From Oscillospiraceae bacterium (GTDB lineage Bacteria; Bacillota; Clostridia; Oscillospirales; Oscillospiraceae), in assembly GCA_902801295.1 (NCBI GenBank), contig CADCHN010000001.1, forward strand, positions 124,001 to 188,000: DNA of 64,000 nt, read 5' to 3'. Position numbers and translations under genes: made by a program. How positions within the stretch are numbered: position 1 is the first letter of the stretch; every line of letters begins with the position of its first letter. The notes beneath the pieces are model-generated. The model worked only from the letters and a program-made list of their open reading frames with translations. It was not told the origin of the DNA and did no database searches. This document shows positions 43,862 through 51,849 of the stretch, piece by piece.

Positions 43862-45147
43862 AGAAAACACTTGCAATCCTGTTGGCGGTTTGTTTATTAG
43901 CTGCGTTGTCTGCCTGCGGCAGCGGAGATATTTATATTCACGATGCGCCGGAGACACAGGCTCCTGCGCCCGCTGAGACAAGCGAACCGGTTGTCGCGGA
44001 GCCAGATCCCCAGGTTCTCGTCGAGCTTGGCGAGCCGGTCATTCTCAACATCAAGAATACATCGGAGACTTTTCCCGCGCCGGACGGCTCTGACCGTGTT
44101 ATCCTGACCTATGGCTACGATGATGTTGACGTATACCTTGCGTCCAATCTCTCTGCCGCCGACGCAATCAACCAGGAGCTGGCCACCCAGGATGAAATCT
44201 TTTATTCCGGCAGCGGCAATGGGGACGGCATTAACGCCGTGCTTGAGGTCGCGACAGATAACTATGCGCTGACTCAGGATCACGATGTCGGTTTGAGCAC
44301 CGAGTTTTCCTGCACGCGCACGGCATTCGTTGACCGGGCCGACAGCCGCGTGATTGCCCTCCGCTATCGCACCAGCACCTATGTCGGCGGCGCTCACGGA
44401 ACCTATGTTGATCGTGTGCTCGTGTTTGACACGGAGAGCGGGCGACGGCTGAGCGTTGATGACCTGGCGGCCGATCGGGAAGCGCTGGAACATGTCATTC
44501 TGGAAAAGATGAACGACGTTCTGCACAACGACGTGCGCTATCTGCCGATTCTTGACTATATGACCGCATTCGATCCGGATGCCGACGTTGAAGTGAAACT
44601 GAGATCGCTGATTCGAGATGGATCCTGGACGCTCGATCACGAAGGTTTGACCGTGTTTTCCGATCTCTATGAGATCGGCAGCTATGCGGATGGAATCGTC
44701 CGCTTTACCGTTCCTTATGAGGAACTGAACGGCGTTCTGGATGATGCCTGGCTGCCTCCCGTTCGCACAAGCGGCGGAGAGCTCCATATCATGGGACTTG
44801 ACGACCGGAACGGCAATGCCGTTCATCTGCTTGACAAGGTCACCATTTCGGATGATGGCTCTGAATTCCGGGTGTTTGCCGACGGAACGGTTTATGATGT
44901 CTCGATTGATTCTGTGACCTATATCAACGACGATATCGGCTTCTATCAAACGGAAACCCATTGGTACTGCAGCTATCTGTCTAATGTCGGCGTTCAGGTT
45001 CAGACCGTCATTCCGGAAGGAATGCCTGACCTGATGATCCGTTACACGGACGAATCCGGCGCGGCGCATCGTTATCTGATTACCGAGAGCGGTGAGGACG
45101 GCTCTGTACTGCTGCTGGAGGAGAGCAAGGTCGTTGCCGTTGGATAA
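43858..45147 (+). CDS. Lipoprotein with DUF3298/RsiV-like domain
   Basis: A 429-residue predicted surface lipoprotein. The signal peptide ends in a lipobox (LSAC, Cys19), then a Pro/Ala/Glu-rich spacer. The region around residues 150-290 resembles DUF3298, with YVGGAHGTYVDRVLVFD as in RsiV-type proteins; those can bind lysozyme, but no sigma factor or transmembrane anti-sigma part is present here. The C-terminal third, with paired beta strands, is unassigned. It is translationally coupled to the CYTH gene. Confidence 0.8.
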   Translation: MKKTLAILLAVCLLAALSACGSGDIYIHDAPETQAPAPAETSEPVVAEPDPQVLVELGEPVILNIKNTSETFPAPDGSDRVILTYGYDDVDVYLASNLSAADAINQELATQDEIFYSGSGNGDGINAVLEVATDNYALTQDHDVGLSTEFSCTRTAFVDRADSRVIALRYRTSTYVGGAHGTYVDRVLVFDTESGRRLSVDDLAADREALEHVILEKMNDVLHNDVRYLPILDYMTAFDPDADVEVKLRSLIRDGSWTLDHEGLTVFSDLYEIGSYADGIVRFTVPYEELNGVLDDAWLPPVRTSGGELHIMGLDDRNGNAVHLLDKVTISDDGSEFRVFADGTVYDVSIDSVTYINDDIGFYQTETHWYCSYLSNVGVQVQTVIPEGMPDLMIRYTDESGAAHRYLITESGEDGSVLLLEESKVVAVG

Positions 45148-45159
45148 GCAATTATCAAT

Positions 45160-45193
45160 AAAAAAAGCTTGCACGCAAGTGCAAGCTTTTTTT
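45160..45193. terminator. Bidirectional terminator between lipoprotein and LRR genes
   Basis: AAAAAAGCTTGCAC (45161-45174), GCAA loop, GTGCAAGCTTTTTT (45179-45192). Symmetric A/T flanks serve both convergent genes. Confidence 0.95.
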
Positions 45194-45201
45194 ATCGAGT
45201 A

Positions 45202-46764
45202 TCACCCGTAGAGGGACCAGATTTTACCCGACTGCTGATAGGTATCGTAACCGAACTGCTCGCAGAGCAGAGAGTAGCGCTCGTTGCGGTCTCCGTTTTC
45301 ATCAAAGCGCCAGGCACCCTCTGCCGGGTCAACCCAGCGAAATTCACATTCGCAGTCCGGATGACGCTCAATCATTTCCTTTTGCTGTTCCTCGGGCACA
45401 TAGCTCATCGTGCAGTAAAAGCGCTTGAGCTCCGGCAGATCGTATAGGGCGCTGATGTCCGTCGGGCCGACTGTGTTATTTTTGGAATCGACGGAATGGC
45501 TGACGTTCAGATGCTGCAGGTGAGTACAGCTGGCCAGCGGAGACAGGTCGGTCACACGGGTGGAAAAGAGCTCCAGATATTCAAGGTTTGGGCAGTTGGC
45601 GATCGGCCCGATATCACTGACCCAGGAAATAGCGAGAATCGCCACTTCGAGCTTGGGCATGTAGCTGAGAAAATCAACCTTTGTCATCAGCGTATGGCCG
45701 AGATCAAGATACTTGACGTCCGTGCAGTATTTCAGCACGCCGCAGGTCGAATCGTTGACCGAACCGCCGGTAGCCCAGATCATCTCCGTGTCTGTCAGAC
45801 AGTGATAACTGCCGAAGAACACGCGCCAGACAACTTTGACCTGCGGGAAATCGTCGCGCAGCTTCTCCATCGTTTCGTCGTCCACGCCGCAGTTGTCGAG
45901 CTTCAGATAGCGCAGATTTTTCAGATACGGGAGAATGGCTCGAAGCTCATCCACGCCCTCGTTTCCGATGTCTTCATTTTCATATTCGAGAGTCTCGGCG
46001 TCGAGCGATATCGGCTGGCCGAAAAGCTCCGTCTGAAAATCCAAACGAATGACGTCACTCTGTTCGGCAAGCGTCATCGCGTCCTCAAGGCTCAGGTCGT
46101 TTTCGGCCTGGGGAATATTGACGGCCGTCAGATGCGTAAAGCGGGAAAGCTGCGGAAGAAGCTCCTGCAGCGTTGCGGAATTCAGGCCGGTCAAGGTAAG
46201 CTCGTCAATATCATAGGGATAGAGCTCGTCCATCAGGTGCAGCGAGTAGTCGATCCTGCAGTCGGGAGCAGCTTCGTGCAGCGCGTCTACTGCGGCAGAG
46301 TCGGCAATATCCGATTCAATGGAAATACTGTTCAGCCGAGGCAGCCAGATGACATTTTCCGCAAGAGAGGCCAGATAAGACGCATCGTTTACCTGAAGCG
46401 TATCGGTGTCCGGGCTAAGATACAGGGGATCACCATTACCGTCGATGACAATGGCATAGCTCAGAGCCACATCGGGGTGCTGCTGTCGGAATTCCTCGAT
46501 GGCCTCATAGCATCGGCTGCCGGTCAGGTCAAGACGCAGCAGGGAGGAAGTATCCATGGCGCGAAGTTCTTCGGCAGTGAGAATTGCCTTCAGCTCGACG
46601 GGCGGCGTCGCAGGAGGAAGCGTGGCTGCGTTCAGCGTTTCAGAAGTATTTTCCGGGTTTGTATTCTTAGTGGATGGCATAGCGCCGCCGCTCAGCCGCA
46701 GGTATAAGAGCAGACCAAGCAGGAGAGCGAGAGCGACGATTGCCAATCGTTTTCCGTGTTTCAT
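45202..46764 (-). CDS. Leucine-rich-repeat surface protein with N-terminal membrane anchor
   Basis: A 520-residue protein with a basic N-terminus and one hydrophobic helix (about residues 7-24), probably a signal anchor, then a Thr/Pro/Asn-rich linker. The rest is leucine-rich repeats, clearest in the second half (LRYLKLDNCGVDD, VKYLDLGHTLMTK, LEYLELFSTRVTDLSPLAS, LQHLNVSHS). No enzyme domain is seen. It probably binds protein or glycan partners at the cell surface. ATG is the complement of 46762-46764 with GGAGG upstream. Confidence 0.82.
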   Translation of the reverse strand: MKHGKRLAIVALALLLGLLLYLRLSGGAMPSTKNTNPENTSETLNAATLPPATPPVELKAILTAEELRAMDTSSLLRLDLTGSRCYEAIEEFRQQHPDVALSYAIVIDGNGDPLYLSPDTDTLQVNDASYLASLAENVIWLPRLNSISIESDIADSAAVDALHEAAPDCRIDYSLHLMDELYPYDIDELTLTGLNSATLQELLPQLSRFTHLTAVNIPQAENDLSLEDAMTLAEQSDVIRLDFQTELFGQPISLDAETLEYENEDIGNEGVDELRAILPYLKNLRYLKLDNCGVDDETMEKLRDDFPQVKVVWRVFFGSYHCLTDTEMIWATGGSVNDSTCGVLKYCTDVKYLDLGHTLMTKVDFLSYMPKLEVAILAISWVSDIGPIANCPNLEYLELFSTRVTDLSPLASCTHLQHLNVSHSVDSKNNTVGPTDISALYDLPELKRFYCTMSYVPEEQQKEMIERHPDCECEFRWVDPAEGAWRFDENGDRNERYSLLCEQFGYDTYQQSGKIWSLYG

Positions 46765-46806
46765 AAGTGCCTCCGTCAGCAGAAACTTCATGATAAATTG
46801 CTTCGT

Positions 46807-46835
46807 ATTTTATCACAAAGCGTCGCCGAGGTCAA
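46807..46835 (-). promoter_or_regulatory. LRR gene promoter
   Basis: Minus strand: TTGACC (46830-46835), 17 bases, TAAAAT (46807-46812), about 43 bases before the start codon. Confidence 0.78.
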
Positions 46836-46903
46836 TCTTGCGGATAATCGGGCTGAGATTCTTCCTGTTGGTTAAAATAAGCAAAAAAACAAGCAAAAAA
46901 TTG

Positions 46904-46932
46904 TTGACAACGACGGTTTGCCGTGGTATTCT
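46904..46932 (+). promoter_or_regulatory. rplU promoter
   Basis: TTGACA (46904-46909), 17 bases, TATTCT (46927-46932). Predicted start is about 46940. Confidence 0.85.
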
Positions 46933-46939
46933 TTTAAAG

Positions 46940-47016
46940 CCGCATTGAAGGGGTCCCTAAGCCGAGGACAACCTCCACCCCCAGAGCGAGTCCTGAAAAG
47001 AGGGAGGAAAACTATT
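46940..47016 (+). promoter_or_regulatory. Structured rplU leader (candidate L21 autoregulatory leader)
   Basis: A leader of about 77 bases. GGGGT (46950-46954) can pair with ACCCC (46977-46981), and AGGAC (46965-46969) with GTCCT (46990-46994); the interleaving would make a pseudoknot. CCTCC (46972-46976) can instead pair with the GGAGG ribosome-binding site (47003-47007). Autoregulation by L21 is known in Firmicutes, but this match is structural inference. Confidence 0.45.
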
Positions 47017-47331
47017 ATGAAGCATGCTATCATCGTGACCGGCGGCAAGCAGTACCGCGTTGCCGAGGGTGATGTGATCTTCGTCGAAAAGCTCGATGTC
47101 GCCGCCGGCGATTCCGTGAAGTTCGATCAGGTCCTGGCCGTTGTTGACGGCGAGACCGCGAAGTTCGGCGCACCTGTCATCGAAGGCGCTTCCGTCTCCG
47201 CCAATGTCGTTAAGAACGGCAAGAGCGCGAAGGTTCGCGTCTACAAGATGAAGCCCAAAAAGGGCTACCGTCGCACGCAGGGCCATCGTCAGCCCTACAC
47301 CAAGGTCCAGATTGAGACCATCAACGCCTGA
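47017..47331 (+). CDS. rplU: Large ribosomal subunit protein bL21
   Basis: Ribosomal protein L21, 104 residues. [20 protein letters not shown] opens the protein, and [19 protein letters not shown] is the conserved C-terminal rRNA-binding stretch. AGGGAGG gives the ribosome-binding site. It is followed 41 bases later by rpmA; the usual intervening prp (ysxB) gene is absent. Confidence 0.97.
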   Translation: MKHAIIVTGGKQYRVAEGDVIFVEKLDVAAGDSVKFDQVLAVVDGETAKFGAPVIEGASVSANVVKNGKSAKVRVYKMKPKKGYRRTQGHRQPYTKVQIETINA

Positions 47332-47372
47332 TTTTTCCGCAACTGATTTTGACTAATGGAGGTGTAACCTAA

Positions 47373-47636
47373 ATGGCACATAAAAAAGGTATGGGTTCTA
47401 CCAAGAACGGCCGCGACAGCGAGTCTAAGCGTCTTGGCGCCAAGAGAGCCGATGGGCAGTTTGTCCTCGCCGGCAACATCCTTGTCAGACAGCGCGGAAC
47501 GAAGATTCACCCGGGTACCAACGTTGGTAAGGGTAAGGACGACACTCTGTTCTCCCTCGTGGACGGCACTGTGAAGTTCGAGCGCATGGGCAAGGACCGC
47601 AAACAGGTCTCTGTTTACGAAGAGATCGCTCAGTAA
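47373..47636 (+). CDS. rpmA: Large ribosomal subunit protein bL27 without the cleaved N-terminal extension
   Basis: Ribosomal protein L27, 87 residues; its N-terminus reaches the peptidyl-transferase centre. The protein begins [19 protein letters not shown]. The usual Firmicutes extension ending in a QFFA-type cleavage site, removed by Prp, is missing, so the mature N-terminus is made directly, as in Proteobacteria. Core segments [18 protein letters not shown] and [12 protein letters not shown] are normal. GGAGG precedes the ATG. Confidence 0.97.
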   Translation: MAHKKGMGSTKNGRDSESKRLGAKRADGQFVLAGNILVRQRGTKIHPGTNVGKGKDDTLFSLVDGTVKFERMGKDRKQVSVYEEIAQ

Positions 47637-47646
47637 GCATTGCGAT

Positions 47647-47673
47647 AAGGCCGGACGAAAGTCCGGCCTTTTT
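47647..47673 (+). terminator. rpmA terminator
   Basis: AAGGCCGGAC (47647-47656), GAAA, GTCCGGCCTT (47661-47670), TTT. It may be leaky, since obgE begins 35 bases on without a visible promoter. Confidence 0.85.
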
Positions 47674-47707
47674 CCTTAGGATTCATTCGATAGCAAGGAG
47701 GGCTGTT

Positions 47708-48991
47708 ATGGCAGCTTCTTTTGTTGATAAAGCCAGAATCACCGTCAGAGCCGGCAACGGCGGCGCGGGCGCGGTGGCTTTCCACCGTGAAAAATACGTG
47801 GCGGCCGGCGGGCCGGACGGCGGAGACGGCGGTCGCGGCGGCAATATCGTCTTTACCGTGGACGACAATATGTCCACGCTGATGGATTTTCGCTATAAGC
47901 GCAAATATGTGGCCGGCAACGGCATGCCCGGACAAGGGAAGCGCTGCTACGGCAAGGACGGCGAGACCCTGTATATCAAGGTTCCGCGCGGCACCATCAT
48001 CCGCGACACGGAGACCGGAGCCATCATGCACGACATGTCCACCGGCGAGGATTGGATCGCCGCCAAAGGCGGCCGCGGCGGCTGGGGCAATATGCATTTT
48101 GCCACGCCGACCCGTCAGGTGCCGCATTTTGCCAAGCCCGGTCTGCCCGGCGAGAGTCATGATATTACGCTCGAGTTGAAGCTCTTGGCGGACGTCGGCT
48201 TGGTCGGCTTTCCCAACGTCGGAAAATCGACGCTGCTCTCCGTGGTCAGCAAAGCGCATCCGAAGATCGCCAATTATCATTTTACAACGCTGTTTCCCAA
48301 TCTCGGCGTCGTCTATGTGGACGAAGGCGTGTCCTTTGTCATGGCCGATATCCCGGGCATTATCGAAGGCGCCTCCGAGGGCGCCGGGCTTGGGCATGAT
48401 TTTCTGCGGCATATCGACCGCTGCCGGCTGCTGGTCCATCTGGTGGACGTTTCCGGCAGCGAAGGGCGTGATCCGGTGGACGACTTCGAGGCGATATGCA
48501 ACGAATTGCGCGAATACAGCCCGGAGCTGGCTGAACGTCCTCAAATCGTGGCTGCCAACAAGTGTGATCTGCTCGGCGGTGACCGGGAGAATATCGAGCG
48601 TTTGAAACGCATGGTTGAAGCGAGCGGATACGAGTTCTTTGAAATGAGCGCGGTGACGCATGAGGGTACGCGCGAGTTGGTCAAGGAGTGCGCCCGCCGC
48701 CTGGCGGAGCTTCCGCCGATCGCCGCCTATGAGGCCGACTATGTCCCGCCCGAACCGGTGATCGACACCTCGGAGGATCTGGAGATCCGCCAGTTCGACG
48801 ATATGTGGATCGTGGAAGGCCCTTGGCTGCAGCGCCTGGTTGCCACAGTCAATTTCTCGGACTACGAAAGCCGGATGTTCTTTGACCGCGTGCTGCGAGA
48901 GGCCGGCGTGTTTGCGCGCATGGAGCAGATGGGCGTCAAGGACGGCGACACCGTCAGCATGTATGATCTGATGTTTGAATACAAGGATTGA
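47708..48991 (+). CDS. obgE: GTPase Obg/CgtA
   Basis: Ribosome-associated GTPase linking 50S assembly, stress and sporulation. The N-terminal glycine-rich Obg fold begins DKARITVRAGNGGAGAVAF. G1 is GFPNVGKST, G3 DIPGI and G4 NKCD. A C-terminal OCT domain (FARMEQMGVKDGDTVSMYDL) is present. Length is 427. AAGGAGGG precedes the ATG. Confidence 0.97.
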   Translation: MAASFVDKARITVRAGNGGAGAVAFHREKYVAAGGPDGGDGGRGGNIVFTVDDNMSTLMDFRYKRKYVAGNGMPGQGKRCYGKDGETLYIKVPRGTIIRDTETGAIMHDMSTGEDWIAAKGGRGGWGNMHFATPTRQVPHFAKPGLPGESHDITLELKLLADVGLVGFPNVGKSTLLSVVSKAHPKIANYHFTTLFPNLGVVYVDEGVSFVMADIPGIIEGASEGAGLGHDFLRHIDRCRLLVHLVDVSGSEGRDPVDDFEAICNELREYSPELAERPQIVAANKCDLLGGDRENIERLKRMVEASGYEFFEMSAVTHEGTRELVKECARRLAELPPIAAYEADYVPPEPVIDTSEDLEIRQFDDMWIVEGPWLQRLVATVNFSDYESRMFFDRVLREAGVFARMEQMGVKDGDTVSMYDLMFEYKD

Positions 48992-49004
48992 TAGGCAACA
49001 AAAA

Positions 49005-49038
49005 TTGCAGGAAAGCATTGCTTTCCTGCAACTTTTTT
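49005..49038. terminator. Bidirectional terminator between obgE and the SASP gene
   Basis: TTGCAGGAAAGC (49005-49016), ATT loop, GCTTTCCTGCAA (49020-49031), then CTTTTTTG; the minus-strand reading also ends in a T-run. Confidence 0.92.
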
Positions 49039-49050
49039 GCTCGATTGAGC

Positions 49051-49251
49051 TTACTTCATGCCGTTCTCGTAGGACTCGATCATCTTTTTGACCATCTGAC
49101 CGCCGATGGAGCCGGCCTGACGGCTGGTGAGCTCGCCGTTGTAGCCATTCTTCAGATTGACGCCGACTTCGGAAGCGGCTTCCATCTTGAACTTATCCAT
49201 GGCCTCACGGGCAGCGGGGTTAACCAGATGATTGCTGTTTCTGCTAGACAT
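49051..49251 (-). CDS. Alpha/beta-type small acid-soluble spore protein
   Basis: A 66-residue DNA-binding protein that coats the chromosome in the dormant spore. The two conserved helices are seen as NPAAREAMDKFKMEAASEVGV and LTSRQAGSIGGQMVKKMI. Translation is placed at the ATG complementary to 49249-49251 because GGAG is nine bases upstream; the earlier ATG touches that signal. No confident sigma-G promoter was recognised upstream. It shows that the organism has spore genes. Confidence 0.95.
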   Translation of the reverse strand: MSSRNSNHLVNPAAREAMDKFKMEAASEVGVNLKNGYNGELTSRQAGSIGGQMVKKMIESYENGMK

Positions 49252-49402
49252 AGTTTGCATCTCCTTTTTTCGATTCGGGTTGATTGCCCATGCATATCTT
49301 TTGCGAACTCGATGAAGATATACCGGCGACTGGCAGGTAATTTTTCCCGATTTCGACAGGATGAAATCAGTTGTTCTAACTTTACATTTTTTCGAAATGA
49401 TA

Positions 49403-49432
49403 TTGACATCGCGGGGTTAAATGCCGTATCAT
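49403..49432 (+). promoter_or_regulatory. Promoter of the P-type pseudo-ATPase gene
   Basis: TTGACA (49403-49408), 18 bases, TATCAT (49427-49432), about 57 bases before the ATG. The rest of the 49252-49488 gap is AT-rich with no other feature I can support. Confidence 0.7.
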
Positions 49433-49488
49433 TTAATTTAAAGATAAAAAGAGTTAGCCTGAGTATAGATATGGGAGGGAATAAAACA

Positions 49489-51849
49489 ATGGGTAAGCAT
49501 GAAGCGCCGTCTCCTGCAAAAAAGAGATCGGCCGGCTCGCCGAAGCACGCCGCGCCCGCTTCTTCCAAAGGCGGTTTACGTCTGAATCCGCAGGAATGGA
49601 AGCTCCCGAAGCTGCCGAAGATTTCGGATTTTTCCGCTTTGAAGAACGCGAAAGTCAGCTCTGAACCAGAGGATGAGGAACTGATCGAGGATATTCTCCC
49701 GGATGAAGACGAGGACGTTAAAGTCTTTCCCGACAAAAGGAGAGCTGAGGCAGTTCCTGCAGCAGAACCTTCCGCTGAATCCGATGCTTCGGAGACTCCG
49801 GAGCAGATTGCACCGACGGAAGATTACCGGCCTGACGTCGAAGAAGATGATGAGGCGGAAGAGGAGTACGAGGATGAGGAAACGGACGATTTGCCGTCTC
49901 CCAGAAAAGCTTTGAATCTCCCCAAGCCGGATTGGCAGGTTTTGCGCGGCTTTTTTGAGCGTCTGGCAGCGTTTGGCGTTTCCGGATCGGGTGACGCGCC
50001 GAAGCATAGACGGGCGGTCGCTTTCAATCGGTATCAGGTTTTGATTACCGCAGGCTCTGCGCTGCTTTTCTTCCTTTTGTGGATGCTGCCGACCAGAGGC
50101 GCGCTCCGCTATATCCTCTATCTGGTTCCGTTCCTGTTTCTCGGTGCGTATACGGTTCTGGATGCCGTCGGGGAAGTTGTGGATCATGTCATTCCCGGGC
50201 GAAATCTGATGATTTCTGTTGCCGCGATCGGACTCCTTTGCCTTGGCGATCCGCGGGCGGCTGTCTTCGTTATGCTTCTGCACCGCATCTTCCTGCTGAT
50301 TGAAGCCTATCTATTTGAGAAAAAGGCGGCAGCGCTGGACAGCCTGAATGCCTTGATCCCGGACAATGCCGTCGCTGAGACGGAAGACGGTCTTGAGCGC
50401 AAAGACCCGAGAGAAATGGTGCCCGGCGATATTTTGTTCATTCCTGCCGGCGAGCGGATTGCGCTGGACGGCGTCGTCGTCGAGGGCATCAGCTCGCTGG
50501 ACAGCTCCGCGCTCTGCGGAAGCGGATCAACCCTTGATGTGGGGATTAACAGTCGCGTTTTTGCCGGCTGCCGCAATCTCACCAATCCGCTGCGCGTCCG
50601 TGTGACAAACGCCTATACCGATTCCACGGTTTACCGCTTTGTTGCGCGCGCCCGCGCAGCCGCTGACAGCCACCCGGCGAGAGCGTCGCTTCTGCAGAAG
50701 ATTTTGTCTTATCTCCCCCTGACGCTGGCTGCACTTGGTCTGCTGCTCGGGCTGATCGTGTCTCTCGTCACCGGTGCCTGGCGCGTCTGGCTCTACCGCG
50801 GCCTGCTGCTGATTGCGCTCGGCGGCTGCGGCGATACGCTTTTGTCTGCGCGTATGGCATATTTTACCGGCGTGGTTGACGCTGTAAAAGACGGCATTTC
50901 CTATCTGAATGACGACGTCATCGACCGCTACGCGGGCTCTGACATGATGATTTTCTCCAAAACCGGGTCGATTACGGAAGGTAAGTACTCAGTCGTTGCC
51001 GTATATCCGGTTGATTATGAGGAAAAAGACCTGCTGACAATCGCGGCGCTGGCCGAGTGCCAGTCCATGCATCCGATCGCCGTCGCCCTGCGCGACGCCT
51101 GCGGCATTGAGATTCATCATCGCAATGATATCACTTTGCTGGAGGAGACACCGGGACGAGGAATCCACACGCTTTTCGGCGGCCGTAATGTGTATGTCGG
51201 CAACTCCTCACTGCTGCTTGATCACAATATCGTCTTTGACGTTCCTTCGCACAAGGGAACGGTGATTCATGTGGCGGTGGACAACAAGTACGCCGGCTGC
51301 ATTGTGCTCAACGACCGTGTGCGCGAGGGCGCCTTTGACGCCATCGAGGAGCTGCGCCTGCGCGGCATCCGCGCGGCCGTGATGCTGACCGGTGATGTGC
51401 GCTCTATGGCGCGGCCCATCGCCTCGTCTCTGAGCTTTGACATGGTCAAATGCGAGCTCTCCAACGAATCCAAACTCGATGCGCTGAACTATCTCCGTGA
51501 CAGTAAGGGCAATAACGCGGCCATCAGCTATGTGAGCAGCAAGGACGAGGATCTTGAGCTGCTGGAGGCGGCGGATATCGGCGTCGGCTTTGCTGCGCTG
51601 ACCGAGTACAGGCTGATCGGCGCAGCGTCCGTGCTGATTATGGGCAATCGCATTTTCCAGATCCCGCAGGCTCTGTATCGCGCCAAGCGCATTTCCATGG
51701 CGGCATTTCTGGCCGCGGCCATTATGCTCGGCCTCGAGCTGCTGCTTCTGATTCTCGGCCTGTCCGGCGTCGTCAGTGTTTGGCTTGCAATGCTGCTGAT
51801 CCTGATCGCACGTGTCGGAACGCTGGTCTATACCATTTATTTCAAATAA
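49489..51849 (+). CDS. P1B-type ATPase homologue lacking all catalytic signature residues
   Basis: A 786-residue membrane protein with the P1B (heavy-metal) ATPase layout. Residues 1-180 are a basic then very acidic tail with no metal-binding domain. Helices lie near 184-275, 405-450 and 736-782. The actuator domain (VPGDILFIPAGERIALDGVVVEG) has CGSG where TGES is expected. The membrane CPC site is GCG (446-448). The phosphorylation motif DKTGT is SKTGS, with Ser490 for Asp. GDGxNDxP is SSKDEDLE. The HP pair (528-529) and TGD (634-636) remain. GGGAGG sits ten bases before ATG 49489; the longer frame reads antisense to the SASP gene. Confidence 0.88.
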   Translation: MGKHEAPSPAKKRSAGSPKHAAPASSKGGLRLNPQEWKLPKLPKISDFSALKNAKVSSEPEDEELIEDILPDEDEDVKVFPDKRRAEAVPAAEPSAESDASETPEQIAPTEDYRPDVEEDDEAEEEYEDEETDDLPSPRKALNLPKPDWQVLRGFFERLAAFGVSGSGDAPKHRRAVAFNRYQVLITAGSALLFFLLWMLPTRGALRYILYLVPFLFLGAYTVLDAVGEVVDHVIPGRNLMISVAAIGLLCLGDPRAAVFVMLLHRIFLLIEAYLFEKKAAALDSLNALIPDNAVAETEDGLERKDPREMVPGDILFIPAGERIALDGVVVEGISSLDSSALCGSGSTLDVGINSRVFAGCRNLTNPLRVRVTNAYTDSTVYRFVARARAAADSHPARASLLQKILSYLPLTLAALGLLLGLIVSLVTGAWRVWLYRGLLLIALGGCGDTLLSARMAYFTGVVDAVKDGISYLNDDVIDRYAGSDMMIFSKTGSITEGKYSVVAVYPVDYEEKDLLTIAALAECQSMHPIAVALRDACGIEIHHRNDITLLEETPGRGIHTLFGGRNVYVGNSSLLLDHNIVFDVPSHKGTVIHVAVDNKYAGCIVLNDRVREGAFDAIEELRLRGIRAAVMLTGDVRSMARPIASSLSFDMVKCELSNESKLDALNYLRDSKGNNAAISYVSSKDEDLELLEAADIGVGFAALTEYRLIGAASVLIMGNRIFQIPQALYRAKRISMAAFLAAAIMLGLELLLLILGLSGVVSVWLAMLLILIARVGTLVYTIYFK

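Noticed and set aside
49252-49402. Sigma-G promoter for the SASP gene
   Set aside because: I looked for a CATAnTA-type -10 with proper spacing on the minus strand and found only weak matches.
48988-49488. N-terminal extension of the pseudo-ATPase frame by 167 codons
   Set aside because: It runs through the obgE terminator, antisense to the SASP gene and across the gene's own promoter. ATG 49489 has the proper ribosome-binding site.
49489-51849. Annotating the P-type homologue as an active heavy-metal transporter
   Set aside because: The phosphorylated Asp, TGES Glu, CPC cysteines and GDGxND loop are all replaced, so transport by the known cycle is not expected.
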